Below, one piece after another: positions 1-11,827 of a stretch of DNA of 64,000 nucleotides (position 1 is the stretch's first letter; every line of letters begins with the position of its first letter). The position numbers were made by a program, and so were the translations under genes. The notes beneath the pieces were generated by a model, which had not been told where the DNA came from, did not search any database, and worked only from the letters and a program-made list of their open reading frames with translations. The stretch comes from Mycocentrospora acerina. Lineage: Eukaryota; Ascomycota; Dothideomycetes; Pleosporales. The stretch is from positions 309,821 to 373,820 of the forward strand of contig JAKUHH010000108.1 in assembly GCA_022701365.1 (NCBI GenBank). Direction: 5' to 3'.

Positions 1-3000
1 CAGCAAGAGTCGGTTGTCACTCTTCTGCAAGCTGCTGCTCGAGGTATCATTGCTAGGAGGAAGAATGCTGAGGTGCAGGAGCAGCTGGATAGTCCTGATG
101 TACAGTGGCCTGGTCTCCAGTCCGTAATCCGTGCAAACTCTGTAAGAAAGTCTCTTGAGCAGACGCGGGATGAGCTACGAGCCGAGGAACCTCAAATTGT
201 TGATCTGCAGGCTATCGCAAGGGCTGGCAGGCTGCGCTTCAACATTGGGATGACGCTCGCGCAGCTTGAGGACCAAGAAGATATCATTGTTGATCTGCAG
301 GCCTATATGCGTGGTTTCCTTTCACGACAGCGACACTTTGCGGACCTCAAGGCCCTCGAAGTTCAGGCACCCATTGTTCTCGACCTTCAATCAGCTTGCC
401 GAGGATTTGTACAACGACAACGGACATATGAGTCACTTTGCGATCTCAATGCCCAAGAACCCGAGATTGTCGAGCTTCAGGGTTTCGCGCGTGGCATGCT
501 GATGCGAATGCAGATTGGCATCCAACTCAGTGAGGTCGAGGAGCACGAAGAGGCACTTGTCGAGTTGCAAGCTTTGGCCCGTGGCATGGTAATCCGACAG
601 CAGTACGCCGAGAAGCAACAGTTTTATCAGGAGAACATGCAGAAAGTCATTAAGATCCAGAGCTTCATTCGCGGCCGTCAACAAGGAGAAGCATACAAAA
701 GCTTAACCAGCGGAACGAATCCCCCTGTCTCGACAGTGAAGAACTTTGTTCACCTCCTAAACGACAGCGATATTGACTTTGATGAAGAGATTGGTAAGAC
801 TATAAATTCCTACTTTGAAAGCTTTTTACTAACATCAGCCCAGAGTTTGAACGTCTACGAAAGACTGTGGTGCAGCATGTGCGACAGAACGAGCTTGCAG
901 AACAGTACATTGATCAACTAGACATCAAGATTGCACTGCTGGTCAAGAACAAGATTACACTGGATGAGGTTGTCAAGCACCAGAAACATTTTGGTGGTCA
1001 TGTCGGAGCTCTCCTCAGCAGCAAGGACATTTCATCAAAAGACCCTTTTGATCTGAAGGCTCTGAACAAAAACTCTCGACGGAAACTTGAACACTACCAG
1101 GAGTTGTTTTTCGTTTTGCAGACTCAGCCTCAGTATCTGGCACGATTCTTCAGGCACATCCGCGAACAGAACCTTGCTGAGAAGGACACAAAGCGCATCG
1201 AGCAATTGGTGATGAGTTTGTTTGGGCTAGCACAGAAGAGCAGAGAAGAATACTGGTTACTCAAACTGATAGCGAGATCGTTGAAGGAAGAGATTGAAGG
1301 ATGCGTAGCACTGCAAGAGTACCTTCGAGGAAACTTCTTCTGGGTCAAGCTCTTCAGTGGCTATATTCGATCACCACGCGACCGTAAGTTCTTGAAGGAA
1401 GTTTTGGGACCAGTGATCCGAGAAAACATCATCGACAACGAACACTTGGACCTTGAAAGCGACCCAATGCAGATTTACCGGTCTGCAATCAACAACGAAG
1501 AGCTTCGCACCGGCCAACGTAGTCGCCGTGATCCAAACGTTTCTCGCGATGTAGCACTCAAGGACCCTGAGACTCGGGGTACATTTATTCACAATCTTCA
1601 AGATCTCCGAGATGTTGCAGATCAGTTCTTCTCCATGTTGGAGGAAGTGCTCCACCGAATGCCATATGGGGTTCGGTACCTTGCTCAGCAGATGTTCGAG
1701 GAGCTCCGTCGCAAGTTCCCGTACGAGGCACAAGAACATCTCCTACAGATCGCCGGCCACTGGGTCTGGAAGACCTACTTGCAGCCTGCGTTGATGCAGC
1801 CACAGCATTGGGGCGTCGTTGATCGTGGTATGTCGCCTGTTATGAACAGGAACCTCGGTGCCGTTGCCAAGGTGTTGAGCCAGGTCGCCGCAGGCAAGCT
1901 TTTCGGCGGAGAAGACATCTACCTACAGCCGCTCAACAGCTACATCACTGAAGCTATTGATCGCCTGCAGGACATCTGGTCTAACTGTAAGTATGAAGTC
2001 GATACAACATGAACGTTGCTAACAATACGACAGTGATCAATGTCCGTGCCGCTGAGGCTCAGTTCGAGATTGATGAATTTAACGATTTATTTGCACGAAC
2101 GAAGCCAACGCTGTATATCAAACTCGCAGATGTTTTCGCCATTCACAGCCTAGTAATTGATGACCTGTCCACTCTTTGTCCCGCCCAGGACGATCCTCTA
2201 CGTGAGGTCATCCGTGAGCTCGGTAGCGCCAAGAACAACGAGAATGAGCTGCTGCACGTCAGCTCTACTGAGATCACATTGACTCTCAATGCCAAGTTCC
2301 ACGAGCAAGAAGGTAAGCAGCTTTCCATTCTACTCTACAACATCCACTGACATGTCTAGATCCCGATGCGGCAATCAAGTCACTCTTCATGGAAACAAAG
2401 CGTTACATTCTCTACATCATTCGTGTCCAGACCGGTGCCAACCTCACTGAAATCATCTGTAAACCCGTCACTCCCGAAGATGAAGACCGCTGGGACGGCA
2501 TCATCCGCGAAGAGCTTGCTGCGCAGACCAAAGATCGGTCGCGCAAATACAACGCGGTTCGATCCTCTGCAGCCTCCACTTACACCACCGACATGAGCGC
2601 AAACTCTGTCTTTGAACTCGACTACCCCTCTCTCAAGCAATACTGCCTGGAGAATATGGTCCAACTCCAACGCGCTGGCCGCATTTCCCCACATAACAAC
2701 TACCAAGACCTGCTCAATGCCATTGCAGTCGATATCCGCACCAAGCACCGACGCCGTATCCAGCGTGCCAAGGAGCTTGAAGGCGTGCGTACAAGTCTCG
2801 CAGCACTAGACGAGAAGGCGCATTTCCTGGATCAACAGCTTAAGAGCTACAATGACTACATTGAGCAGGCCATGGTGACTCTCCAAAGCAAAAAGGGAAA
2901 GAAGAAGTTCCTCCTCCCCTTTACTCGCCAATACAACCACGTGCGCGAGCTGCAGCGATCTGGTCGGGAGTACCGCTTTGGCAGCTTCAAGTATTCTGCA

Positions 3001-3315
3001 CGTAACCTGGCCGAAAAGGGCATTCTCGTGTCTTGGAACGGATATCCCGAGCGGCAGTGGGACCGTCTTGACATTACTGTCAGTTCCAACCAAACGGGTG
3101 TTTTTGAGATTCAGGGCAGTCAGGGCAGCATGATGATTCCGGGCGCGTTGGCGGAAGTGCCGCTCGACGGATTGCTGCAGGCGCAGTTTGACAACCACCA
3201 GTTTATGAATCTCTTTGGCGAAGGGCGGGATGGGTCCGGGGGTGGAGCGGTGCGGGTTAATGTTAATTTGTTTTTGCATTTGATTTTCAAGAAGTTTTAC
3301 CGGGATGGGAATTGA
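1..3315 (+). CDS. IQGAP/Rng2-type RasGAP-like scaffold (5' partial)
   Basis: This is the 3' part of a large IQGAP-family protein. The family scaffolds actin, calmodulin and myosin light chain at the contractile ring and septum; fission-yeast Rng2 is the model. Exons: <1..793, 844..1986, 2034..2312 and 2360..3315. Introns are 47-50 nt, GT-AG, and frame is kept across all of them, giving 1,056 residues in the window. The first ~240 residues are tandem IQ-like repeats spaced about 20-25 residues (LQ-xxx-RG motifs ending in IQSFIRGR). A RasGAP-related domain follows, from about 845 to 2300; it contains the FLKEVLGPVIREN helix and an NRNLGAVAKVLSQV segment. The RasGAP C-terminal domain covers about 2600-3300. 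The N-terminal calponin-homology part lies outside the window. Family RasGAP domains are generally inactive as GAPs and bind Rho-type GTPases. The assignment is strong; exact function is by family. Confidence 0.93.
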
Positions 3316-4020
3316 GTGGGAAAGAACGAGGATGTGTGTACGGGTGACGATATGATACCTTTTTGTTTTTGGAGTTATTCCGGGTTTTTTTTTGGGGGGG
3401 GGAGGGTATGGGATGGATGGACTGACGGATGGACGAATGGTTGGAAAGGTAGGATGGATGGATGGATGGATGGGCAATGAGGGACACACAGGGAAGGCGT
3501 GGTGTTTCTATATCGCTATACTACCTGTCTTCATGCCTACTTATTTGCCTACAACACGCAGGTAGGTAGTAGGTAGATATAGGGTGGGGGAGGGGGATGC
3601 CTTCTGTTTTTTCTGTCACGCTGCCAAGTGAATGAATACACGCATCTCCATTTTTACTTCTTAATTATGTTCTTTCTACCGCTACTGCTACTGCTATTGC
3701 TGCTATTGTTGCCGAAGGAAAAAAAAGAAGTAACAATGTAGACAAAGCTGATTGATGGATGGAGACAAAGTACATACATACAAACATGCATGCAAAACGC
3801 CCTCGCCATGCGGGTCAAGTCGTCGAGGAAAAACAATGTACACATACATACGCATGCAACACATAAAATGGCAAATTTTACCTCCCCTCCAGGTTGAGCA
3901 CACACAAAAACCGATAAAAAAAACCAATGCGCCAGATATGCCACCCACACACACACACACGTACACAAGGCATACCTATTTTTGTTGGAGGAGAAATTTT
4001 ACGGGAAAGAAAATCATACT
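3316..4020. other. convergent intergenic region, IQGAP-like / MFS
   Basis: No gene is seen between the two convergent stop codons. It should hold both 3' UTRs. It contains a (GGAT)n run at about 3452-3473, homopolymer T and G runs near 3388-3405, and an (AC)n run at 3946-3960. Short open frames on both strands are low-complexity and are not supported as genes. Confidence 0.7.
3452..3473. repeat. (GGAT)n microsatellite
   Basis: Just over five perfect tetranucleotide copies, with degenerate GGAT-like copies upstream. It lies in the 3' flank of the IQGAP-like gene. Confidence 0.9.
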
Positions 4021-5926
4021 TTACATCCTCCTTCCCCTGTTCTCGTCAGCCGCTGCTGCGCTTCCCCTCGCACCCCCATTAATGGTGCCGTATTCCGCGC
4101 CAGGCATGAGCACCTCGGTTGCGCCCTGAGCCTCCTCTTCGATGGCGTCTCTCAGGATCTTGCCGCTGCGTCGCCACACAAAGACGACAAGGGCGGTGCC
4201 TACCAGCATGGCAAGGCTGAGCAGGATAATGTTGACGGGGACGGGGTCGTTGTGGAACAGCTTATGTGTTGCGGCCTCGAGGGCGGATTGGGAGAAATTC
4301 AGCAGGCCTGCGAGACAGATGATGAGGCCGTAGACTTTGCCAAAGGTGGCGAAGCCAAAGACTTTGGCCGAGTAGTCGGAGACGGCGGTGTAGTAGAGGG
4401 GGCGATAGAGAACGAAGAGGCAGATGTTTGCGTAGGCGGCCCATGTGGTGGGGATGACGCCGAGCACGCCAATGGCGGAGGCGATGGTGACGAGGAGGCT
4501 GAGGGTAAAGGTTGTGCTGGTGTTGTCGAGGAGTAGGCCGATAAAGGGGACGGAGAGCACGCCGCCAACGGGCAGGGCAACGTCGAAGAAGTTGTTAATT
4601 TCGACGGCTTTGGTGTACGAGTGGAAGAGGTAGATGTACTGCGAGCGGATAGTGGCAACAAAGTAGTTTATGCGCGTCATTTGCAGGACGGTGAAGAGGG
4701 CGATGAGGATGAACCACGGGGTGCGGATTTGCTGGGCGGCGGTGCGGCCGTGGAGGGCGCCCCAGACGCCCGAAATGTTCCTCTTCTTCTCCTCTTCCTG
4801 GGACTGCTTGGCGCCGTCTCTGGTGCCGAGCAGGTCGGTGATTTCGCTCACAATGCTGTCGCGGTGGGCGCGGCGGACGCGGTGGGCTTCTGGGTCCGTT
4901 TCTGGGTCGGAGAGGGTGGCTTCTTCTTCCTCCTCGGCCTGGTTGATGAGCTCGCCGACGGTTTTGTAGGACGTCGAGGGCATGAAGAGAATCTGGACGA
5001 GGAGAATGTACAGCGGGACGAAGAGGTAGATGAGGAAGAACTTCTTGACGCTAAAGGACGAGTCGGAGGACTGGTAGATGAGGCGGTAGATGAGGAAAAT
5101 GGCGCTGGACGTGTCAAAGGCGCCGGTCAGGAGGGCGAGAATCAGGCCAGAGTATTGCGGGAACGTGTTGCTGAGCTGAAAGGACGAGATGAAGATGAAG
5201 GGCCCGCCGAGGGCGAGGAAGAAGTAGCCCGGGATATAGGCGTCAAAGGGGAGCTCTGCGGCAAAGGCGAAGAGGACGGATCCGAGGGCGATGGAAAAGG
5301 CGCCGATGATGCCGGAGACGCGTGGGCCATAGCGATCCAGGACAGTGCCAACGGGGAGGGCGACGACGTTTGTGGACACGGCAGCGATGGTGAACATGAG
5401 GTTGAGCCTAGGGTGTTGTCAGCAATGCGGGTTGGGGTGCTGAGGATGGGGGTGGATGTTGGCATGGGAATGGAGGTGAATATGGAAATGGAGAGGAACA
5501 TGGAAATGGAAATGGAAATGGAAATAATACCTCAGCTCCTGCTCATAACAAACGGCCACGCCGTGTTCCAGCTCTTCCTTGGAACAGCGATCGCGGTACA
5601 CGCCTTCCTCGAGCAAGACGGGCTTTATGGCCGCATATCCAAACACGACGCCGGCAGCGAACAAGCAGTAGATGACGGCGCAAAAGACCTGGACTGTAAC
5701 GCATGCCCATTAGCTCCTCTTCTATGCACAACAAGCCGTGCATCTACTCACACAGCCGCTTCCACTTGGGCACCTCGAACGCGCCCACGGTAGGCAGCTC
5801 GCCCGTGGCTTCAGTCCATGTTCCAACGGGGTTGAAGGAGAGCTTGCGATCGCGTGAGCTGGGGCTTGATTCGCGGCTCCATGGCTGGTATTCTTCAATG
5901 GTGGTGATGCGCTCGGCGAGAGACAT
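4021..5926 (-). CDS. MFS transporter (Fmp42/SLC43-like)
   Basis: Predicted 574-residue polytopic membrane transporter. Exons on the minus strand: 5752..5926, 5531..5693 and 4021..5407; introns are 58 and 123 nt and the joins keep one frame. After a short soluble N-terminus come about 12 hydrophobic segments in two blocks, split by a long acidic and basic cytosolic loop (residues about 270-330, with an EEEEEA stretch). The second segment is followed by a typical MFS loop (VLDRYGPR, close to the D-R-x-G-x-R signature). Overall shape and motifs match the fungal Fmp42 / SLC43-type branch, which in animals carries amino acids. The substrate here is not known. Intron 2 contains a GGAAAT-type repeat. 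The gene stands alone, tail-to-tail with the IQGAP-like gene. Confidence 0.85.
5481..5526. repeat. (ATGGAA)n repeat inside the MFS intron
   Basis: Interrupted hexanucleotide repeat, purine-rich on the + strand, within the second intron (5408-5530) of the MFS gene. It probably explains the greater length of this intron (123 nt against about 50-60 nt elsewhere). Confidence 0.8.
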
Positions 5927-6730
5927 GGTGTTGTTGTTGTGGTGGTGGTGGTGATGACGATGATGATGTCTGCTATTCCCAGTTCCAGTTCCAATCCCCG
6001 CTCCAATTCAATCCCAATCCCAACTACACGCAGCCAGGGATGCGCGTCCTCTTTTCTACCTGGAGCTCCTAGAAAAACTAGGCGGCGGGAAGGTGGTAGG
6101 TGAACTAGACCGCTTCGTTTCGTCACGCGTGCCAACTACCGTCCCAACAATAGATAAGACGTTTTGTGCAGGGCCGTCTTCAGCTTCAACTTCAGTCAGC
6201 TCCAGCTCCAGCTCCAGCTTCACAGCAGAATAACAGGCCCAAGACAGCAACGTCAACAAAGCAACAAGACGAAGAAAAACCCCGGATGCAGGATTTCACC
6301 GTCTACACGACGAGAGCACGTCACGCGAAGCTACCTATATAGCCACGCATTTCTCCGCCCCGGCCTCCCCACCCCTGCAACGCCAATGACGAAAGCACGC
6401 AGGCCTCCCATTGGCCAATGCCGCCGACGCTGCATGCACGCGCACCCTCTTGCCTTTCCCCTCTCCGCCCGCGTGACCTCGCCGCCAAGTCCATCCATTC
6501 GGCATTCCCACCCTCGTAGCCAGCAGAATGACCCAAAGAGAGAACCCCATCACTACTCACCGACTTACGCACTCTCTTACCTCGGCAGGTCGTCATTATG
6601 CTACCCTTTTTGCAATTACTCCCCCTCATCAAGCAAGTTCTACACTGCATTGCCATGGTGATTACTATCATCCTCACCATCACTGCCATTTACCCTTGTC
6701 CTTGCATCGCGCAACCCCAATGCAGGGCAG

Positions 6731-6767
6731 GTAGGTGGGTAGGTAGGTAGGTAGGTAGGTAGGTAGA
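6731..6767. repeat. (GGTA)n microsatellite
   Basis: About nine tetranucleotide copies, with one imperfect copy near the start, upstream of the MFS gene. Confidence 0.9.
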
Positions 6768-6895
6768 TAAGCCTTTGCAACCAACGAATCACCATGCGAG
6801 TTTGCCGCGGCAGAGACACCACCGCCGCTTCATAGGCCGCACCGTTACAAGCAAGAAGAAGACGACGACGACGAAGAAGAAGCTATGGTAACTGT

Positions 6896-6917
6896 GCATG
6901 CATGCATGCATGCATGC
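6896..6917. repeat. (ATGC)n self-complementary repeat
   Basis: Perfect GCAT/ATGC run of 22 nt. Each unit is its own reverse complement, so the tract can form a hairpin or cruciform. Confidence 0.9.
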
Positions 6918-7177
6918 GTCGACTTGCATACCGAACATGCGTGCTGCGAACGCGGGTAGATTTTTTTTTTCTCTTCTTTCCTTTTCTCTTGTTTTTCTCG
7001 TCTCCACGTGTTGGCTGGCTGGCTGGCTGGCTTTCGCATGTCGCCGATGCACGATGGGGAGGATGAATTTGCTTGGCTATTTCCTACCTACCTTCCCTAG
7101 TATGGATGTGTTTGGTGGTCAAAGCGCATCCTTTTTCGTGCGGATGATGATGATGAAGGAGTGAAGAGTTTTTTTTT

Positions 7178-7224
<47 letters not shown>

Positions 7225-7240
7225 CCTTCCTTCCTTCCTT
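7178..7240. repeat. (CTTG)n-(CTTC)n compound microsatellite
   Basis: About eleven CTTG copies run directly into about four to five CTTC copies. It follows a poly-T run. Confidence 0.9.
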
Positions 7241-7390
7241 GACTTGACTGAATAGGTGTTAGAAATGGGAGAAAAGTTTCTAGATTACAAGGTTCATTTT
7301 ATTGATTGAACATTTTCGATTAATTGATTTCTTTAATGATATACTGATCGCCTGGTTCTGTAGATCGATGGTGTGGGTCGGGGGCGGAGA

Positions 7391-7462
7391 TTTTTTTCTT
7401 TCTCCTTCTTCTCCTTCTTCTCCTTCTTCTTCCCCTTCTTCTTCTTCTTCTTCTTCTTCTCT
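7391..7462. repeat. polypyrimidine tract (CTT/CTCCTT repeats)
   Basis: More than 70 nt almost wholly of C and T on the + strand, made of CTTCTC and CTT units. Open frames over it encode only poly-Ser, poly-Phe or poly-Lys/Glu and are rejected as genes. Confidence 0.9.
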
Positions 7463-7949
7463 TTTGAAGGTGTCAATGTCAGTGTCAGTGTCAATGTTGA
7501 AATTAGCGTAATTGTCAATATTCATTTCAACATTCGTTTCAACATTCTTGTCAACCGCAACTACCAATAACTATCAAACGTCCTGAAAAATTTGAGAGTA
7601 AAATATTCAAAAACCACAGACACTAAAATTAAATATAGAGCATATCGATTGATTTTTTTCATTGCATTATCATTATTAAACATGCTGATTCCTTTCCTCC
7701 TTCTCGTCTCTGATCAACGAGTAGAGCGAAAAGAGTAAAAACAAGGCACCCCCCAAACGCCATTGCAATGCGTTTTTTTATGTGTGTGTGTCCATCTCTG
7801 GGTAGACGGAGTAGAGGAACATATAGAAAGAGCAAGAAAAACAAAAACAAAAAGACAGGCTGGGGGATTGCAACCCCCTCAATCGTAACCCTATTTATTC
7901 CTCACGTGCTGGAAGAATAAAATCCCCCTCGACAAATCCACCGCCCCAT

Positions 7950-8682
7950 CTACGCCTCCTCGACGCTCTTGGGCGCAGGCGTAGCCTTCTTGTTCTTGTA
8001 CCACAGCGTAGGCAGCAGCGCGCAAGAAGTAGTGAACAAGATGCTGTTGGAACGGTTAGTCCGTCATCACAATACAGATACATAGCATCGGCTATGAAGA
8101 CAACAACTCACCAAAGAGCAATGCTCATTCCCCACACCGTCTTGGCCTGGAAGCAGCTCGACTTTGTCACGCCAGACCAGTGCAGCAGATTCAGCTTGGA
8201 GCCATCCGTGTTGAGGTTCTGCGTCGTCGCCGTGACAAAGGCGTATGCGTATGATGTCTCCACCTCCTGCGACGTGCGTCCGATGACGTAGCAGTTGAGG
8301 TATGACAGTGGCTTGCCCAGCGTGACGGCGCAGACGATAAATGCGATGAGGAGGAGCGAGTCGACGGATGTCATGACTAGCAGGCCGAGGTTGGCGTACG
8401 ACCAGTAGTAGCCGATGGAAACCATGATGTAGAGGGTGGCAATACAGGCCTGGGGGGTTTGTTAATTCTTGCTTGAGTGCTTTGGGGAGGGAGGGATAAT
8501 TAGTAACGTACGACGCTGAGTGTACCGACGAATTCCTGGGGAGGCTCGACGCCCGTGATGACAATCATGTTGACAAAGTTGGAGGTTATGCCGATGATGA
8601 TGATCATGCAGATGGTTTGGAGGACGCGGACGAGGAGGAACATTTTGCTTAGGGGCATGGCGCCGTAGCTGGGAATGGCCAT
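7950..8682 (-). CDS. MARVEL-type four-helix integral membrane protein
   Basis: Predicted 200-residue protein. Exons on the minus strand: 8512..8682, 8112..8449 and 7950..8043; introns are 62 and 68 nt with GT-AG ends and one consistent frame. Four hydrophobic segments are seen: a long N-terminal one after LVRVLQ, two in the middle, and a last one crossing the final intron and followed by a short basic tail (YKNKK). The third and fourth are separated by a loop with three cysteines. This topology and the conserved positions fit fungal MARVEL-domain proteins, which sit in plasma-membrane or vesicle microdomains. No function can be given beyond that. A TATA-like element lies about 255 nt upstream of the start. 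Confidence 0.82.
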
Positions 8683-8936
8683 TTTGATGGGTTTTAGGGT
8701 GGTTGTAGTTGGTGAATGAAAGTGCTTTTACGTGGAAGATGACGGGGAGAAATCTGCCAACAGACGCAAATATGGAATGATTGTGAAGATGAGATTTGGA
8801 ATGAAGAGATCCAGATAGGAGACAATGAAAAAAAGACAATGGAAGGAAAAGAGAAAAGGAAATCCACACAGGAAAGTAGTGATTGATGGGTTGTTGAAGC
8901 TGTTGATGACTGTCAAAGGCCGTCGCCAGTACATGT

Positions 8937-8944
8937 TATATATA
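8937..8944 (-). promoter_or_regulatory. candidate TATA element of the MARVEL gene
   Basis: A TATATA run about 255 nt upstream of the ATG at 8682 on the minus strand. If used, it implies a 5' UTR of a little over 200 nt. Consensus match only. Confidence 0.35.
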
Positions 8945-9459
8945 CGCCAGACACAAACATGTCCCTCAACAAAACATCAACTACATCTCAATAGCTGAAT
9001 GCGTTCTATTCCTGTTCATCGAGTCTCTGAACTCGAGTTGTTTCAAGACATTCTGAATAGTCGCTGGGCGTGCCAATGAGAAGCGAGAGGAGCGGTTGTT
9101 CGGAAAATGTCCGAGCTGCCGCACCGACGCGTTGCGGCGGCTACATCACGACCACACCCTTGCCGCGTGCAAACGCCAGCAATAGCAACGCCACTCAAGT
9201 GTGAGAACCGTGGGTTGTACCTGGTGGTGGTACAGCCTCATCTCGCTTCACAATGGGTGGACGAGAGGAAGCGTTGCGGTTGTCGCTCTGCTTCCCCGGC
9301 CCCACGTCGAGTTCCCGCCCAGCATCGCGCGCGGGAGCCATGCCCGGATTCCGTTGAGGCTCAATCAGAGGCATGGGAGCTTGAAGCGACGTTTGGGAAA
9401 CCTACATGTGCTGCGACAACGGCGTTGTGCAAGGGGAGAGGAGCTGGATGACAGGCCAA

Positions 9460-9495
9460 GTCCAGTACAGGGCGCATGTCCAGTGCAGGGCGCAT
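9460..9495. repeat. 18-bp tandem repeat (2 copies)
   Basis: Two adjacent 18-bp copies differing at one base, about 400 nt upstream of the amidase start. A third partial copy of 5 nt follows. Confidence 0.85.
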
Positions 9496-9553
9496 GTCCA
9501 TGCTTTCCACGACGGCTGATAGCGGTGCCCCATCTGGAAGCACTCGTCTCTGG

Positions 9554-9580
9554 CCTGGCTTACCTGGCTTACCTGGCTTG
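9554..9580. repeat. 9-bp tandem repeat (3 copies)
   Basis: Unit CCTGGCTTA twice, then the same unit ending in G. It lies in the upstream region of the amidase gene. Confidence 0.85.
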
Positions 9581-9869
9581 ACTGCTTATCAACGCGCACA
9601 TCCAAAAACGAGACTCGACGTCCAGGGCGTGGCTATCTAACGTGTAAGAGTGCGGAATTGGCGATTCGAGTCATGTTGGTGTTGGATAAGTAGTCGTAGA
9701 GCTCCCCCGCCTCTAGCTCGCATTAGGCATGTGTATGCGACCCCAGACGACATGGCTAAGCCGCAGATATCCACGCGGTGCTTTATACAGACACGCTGCG
9801 CCGCTGGAATTTTGGACTTGAACACGAGACTTTTTTGGTCTCTCGAATTGATCTTGCAAGCCAAACAAC

Positions 9870-11827
9870 ATGGGTCTTTTGGAGTACAGGAAGCATCAGG
9901 CCGATTGGTATGTGACTAGGTCTAGCTCTAGCTTATCCTCTCCCCCCACATGCACACATACACATTTATATGTATACACGTATATATTTACACACATATA
10001 TGCATACGCGTATATATATACATACATATATGTATACACGTGTATATACACGCACACCAAGGCCAATTCAATGCTTCCCAACTAACACGTACACAGCCGG
10101 CGCAAGCAGGCGGAGCGGGCCTCGAAGATTGCAACCCTCCCCACGGCCTACCTCCTCCCGCTGTCGCCGCAAGAGCGCACCATCCTCGGCAAGCCCATCC
10201 AAGAGCTTGTGCAGGATGTCCACAAGCGCGTTACCAGCCCCGTCGACATTCTGCGCGCGTACGGCAAGGTCGCCCTCAAGGCGCAGGAAAAGACCAACAG
10301 CGTGACGGAGATTCTGTTTCCCGAGGCCGAGGAGTGGGCGCAGAACGAGGTCAACCTGCAGGGCCCGCTGGCCGGCATTCCCGTCTCGCTCAAGGACTCG
10401 ATCCAGGTCAAGGGCTTCGACATCTCCGTCGGCTACTCCAAGAACACGGGCAACCCGGCGGTCGAAGACGGCGCCATGGTGCGCCTGCTCAAGGACGCCG
10501 GCGCCGTGCCCTTTGTCAAGACCAACCTGCCCACCACCCTGCTGTCCTTTGAGTCGACCAACGACGTCTGGGGCCAGTGCAAGAACCCCCACAACGACAA
10601 GTACTCGCCCGGCGGCTCCACCGGCGGCGAGGCGGCCCTGCTGGCGTTTGGCGGTAGTCGCATAGGCATTGGCTCCGACGTCGCCGGCTCCGTCCGCGCC
10701 CCTGCACACTTCTCCGGCTGCTACTCGCTCCGCTGCTCCACAGGGCGCTGGCCAAAGATGGGTATGAACACTAGCATGGCTGGCCAGGAGGCCATTCCCA
10801 GCGTCTTCAGCCCTATGGCCCGCACCCTCAACGACCTGACCTACTTCACCCGCTCCTTCATCCAGATGCAGCCCTGGAAGTACGACTACACCGTCCACCC
10901 CCTTGCCTGGCGCGACAACATTGAAAAGGAGTTCCAGGAGAAGAAGAAGCTGCGCATTGGCATCATGCGCACCGATCACGTCGTCGACCCCTCGCCCGCC
11001 TGTGCCCGCGCCCTCTCCACCGTTGCCTCTGCCCTCGCTGCCCAAGGCCATGAGGTCTTCGATGTCGAGCCTCCTTCCCCTTACGAGGCCCTCCGTCTCG
11101 CATCCCACCTCCTCCTTAGTGATGGTGGCGAGACGTTCATGTCGCACTTCCGCACAGGCGAATGGAATGACCTTGGTGCCGCACAGATGATCTTCTACAT
11201 GCGTCTCCCCCGCTTCGTCAAGTACGCACACTACCTGTGGGTCAAGTATGTGCAGCGAGACAGCATCTGGGCAGGTTTAATACGGAACTGGCACCCCAAG
11301 ACGGCATACGAGTACTGGCAGCTCGCCGGTCAGCGAGAAGCATACAAAGCGCGCTTCTACACATGGTGGAGCGAGGAAGCCAAGATGGACGTCATGCTCA
11401 CTCCACCAAATGCCACACCAGCAGTACCACACGGAGGCATGCACGACGCAGTTAGCAGCTGTGGCTACACATTCTTGTTCAACCTTGTAAGTACTCTCTC
11501 TTTGTCGTCATCGCCATCTACACTCTTTATAGAACCACCTGCTCACCGCATGACCTATAGCTGGATTACACAGCCGGCATCATCCCCGTTACACACGTCG
11601 ACCCTGTCATCGACGCGCTGCCCGCATCATTCAACTTCAAATCCCTCAACGGTGTTGCAAAGGGCGCATACAAGCACTACGACGCAGAAAAAATGGCCGG
11701 CCTGCCTGTTGCTGTGCAGGTTGTGGGGCGGAGACTGGAGGAGGAGAAGGTACTAGCGATCATGGAGAGGATTGAGGAGGCTCTGGAAGAGGAGGGAGAG
11801 CAGTACGAGTTGTTGGAAGTGGAGTAA
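9870..11827 (+). CDS. amidase-signature family hydrolase
   Basis: Predicted 564-residue amidase (acetamidase/fatty-acid-amide-hydrolase type) that cleaves a C-N amide bond. Exons: 9870..9907, 10097..11486 and 11561..11827; introns are 189 and 74 nt. The Ser-cisSer-Lys triad of the family is visible: Lys112 in PVSLKDS, Ser187 in GGSTGGE and Ser211 in GSDVAGSVRAP. The usual second Ser of the GGSSGGE motif is Thr here. No signal peptide or membrane anchor is seen, so it is probably cytosolic. The substrate cannot be predicted; fungal members include acetamidases and general amidases. The first intron is unusually long and carries an alternating purine-pyrimidine tract. AATAAA-like signals occur just after the stop. 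Codons are strongly G/C-ending, which leaves long antisense open frames that are not genes. Confidence 0.93.
9950..10056. repeat. alternating purine-pyrimidine tract in the amidase intron
   Basis: About 105 nt of almost unbroken TA/CA/GT dinucleotide alternation (TATATG, TACACG, TATATA units), filling most of the 189-nt first intron. Such sequence can adopt Z-DNA or cruciform structures. Confidence 0.85.

Larger units (their letters stand above)
5927..7949. other. 2-kb intergenic region rich in microsatellites
   Basis: Upstream region of the MFS gene and downstream region of the MARVEL gene (both minus strand). No credible gene was found. It carries GTG/GTT repeats at 5934-5970, (GGTA)n at 6731-6767, (ATGC)n at 6896-6917, (GGCT)n at 7013-7033, (CTTG)n then (CTTC)n at 7178-7240, and a polypyrimidine tract at 7391-7462. 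Open frames here mostly translate these repeats. Confidence 0.75.
8683..9869. other. divergent intergenic region, MARVEL / amidase
   Basis: Shared 1.2-kb upstream region of the minus-strand MARVEL gene and the plus-strand amidase. Open frames of up to 126 codons have no recognisable content. Two small tandem repeats are present: an 18-bp unit at 9460-9495 and a 9-bp unit at 9554-9580. Confidence 0.7.

Noticed and set aside
4621..5793. 390-codon open frame on the + strand
   Set aside because: It is antisense to the MFS gene and arises from G/C-ending codons; its product is Glu/Gly/Val-rich with no domain and it runs through the MFS introns.
7302..7570. Open frames giving poly-Ser, poly-Phe or poly-Lys/Glu proteins
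   Set aside because: They simply translate the polypyrimidine microsatellite.
10068..11231. 387-codon open frame on the - strand
   Set aside because: Antisense shadow of the amidase; the + strand has the full catalytic triad.
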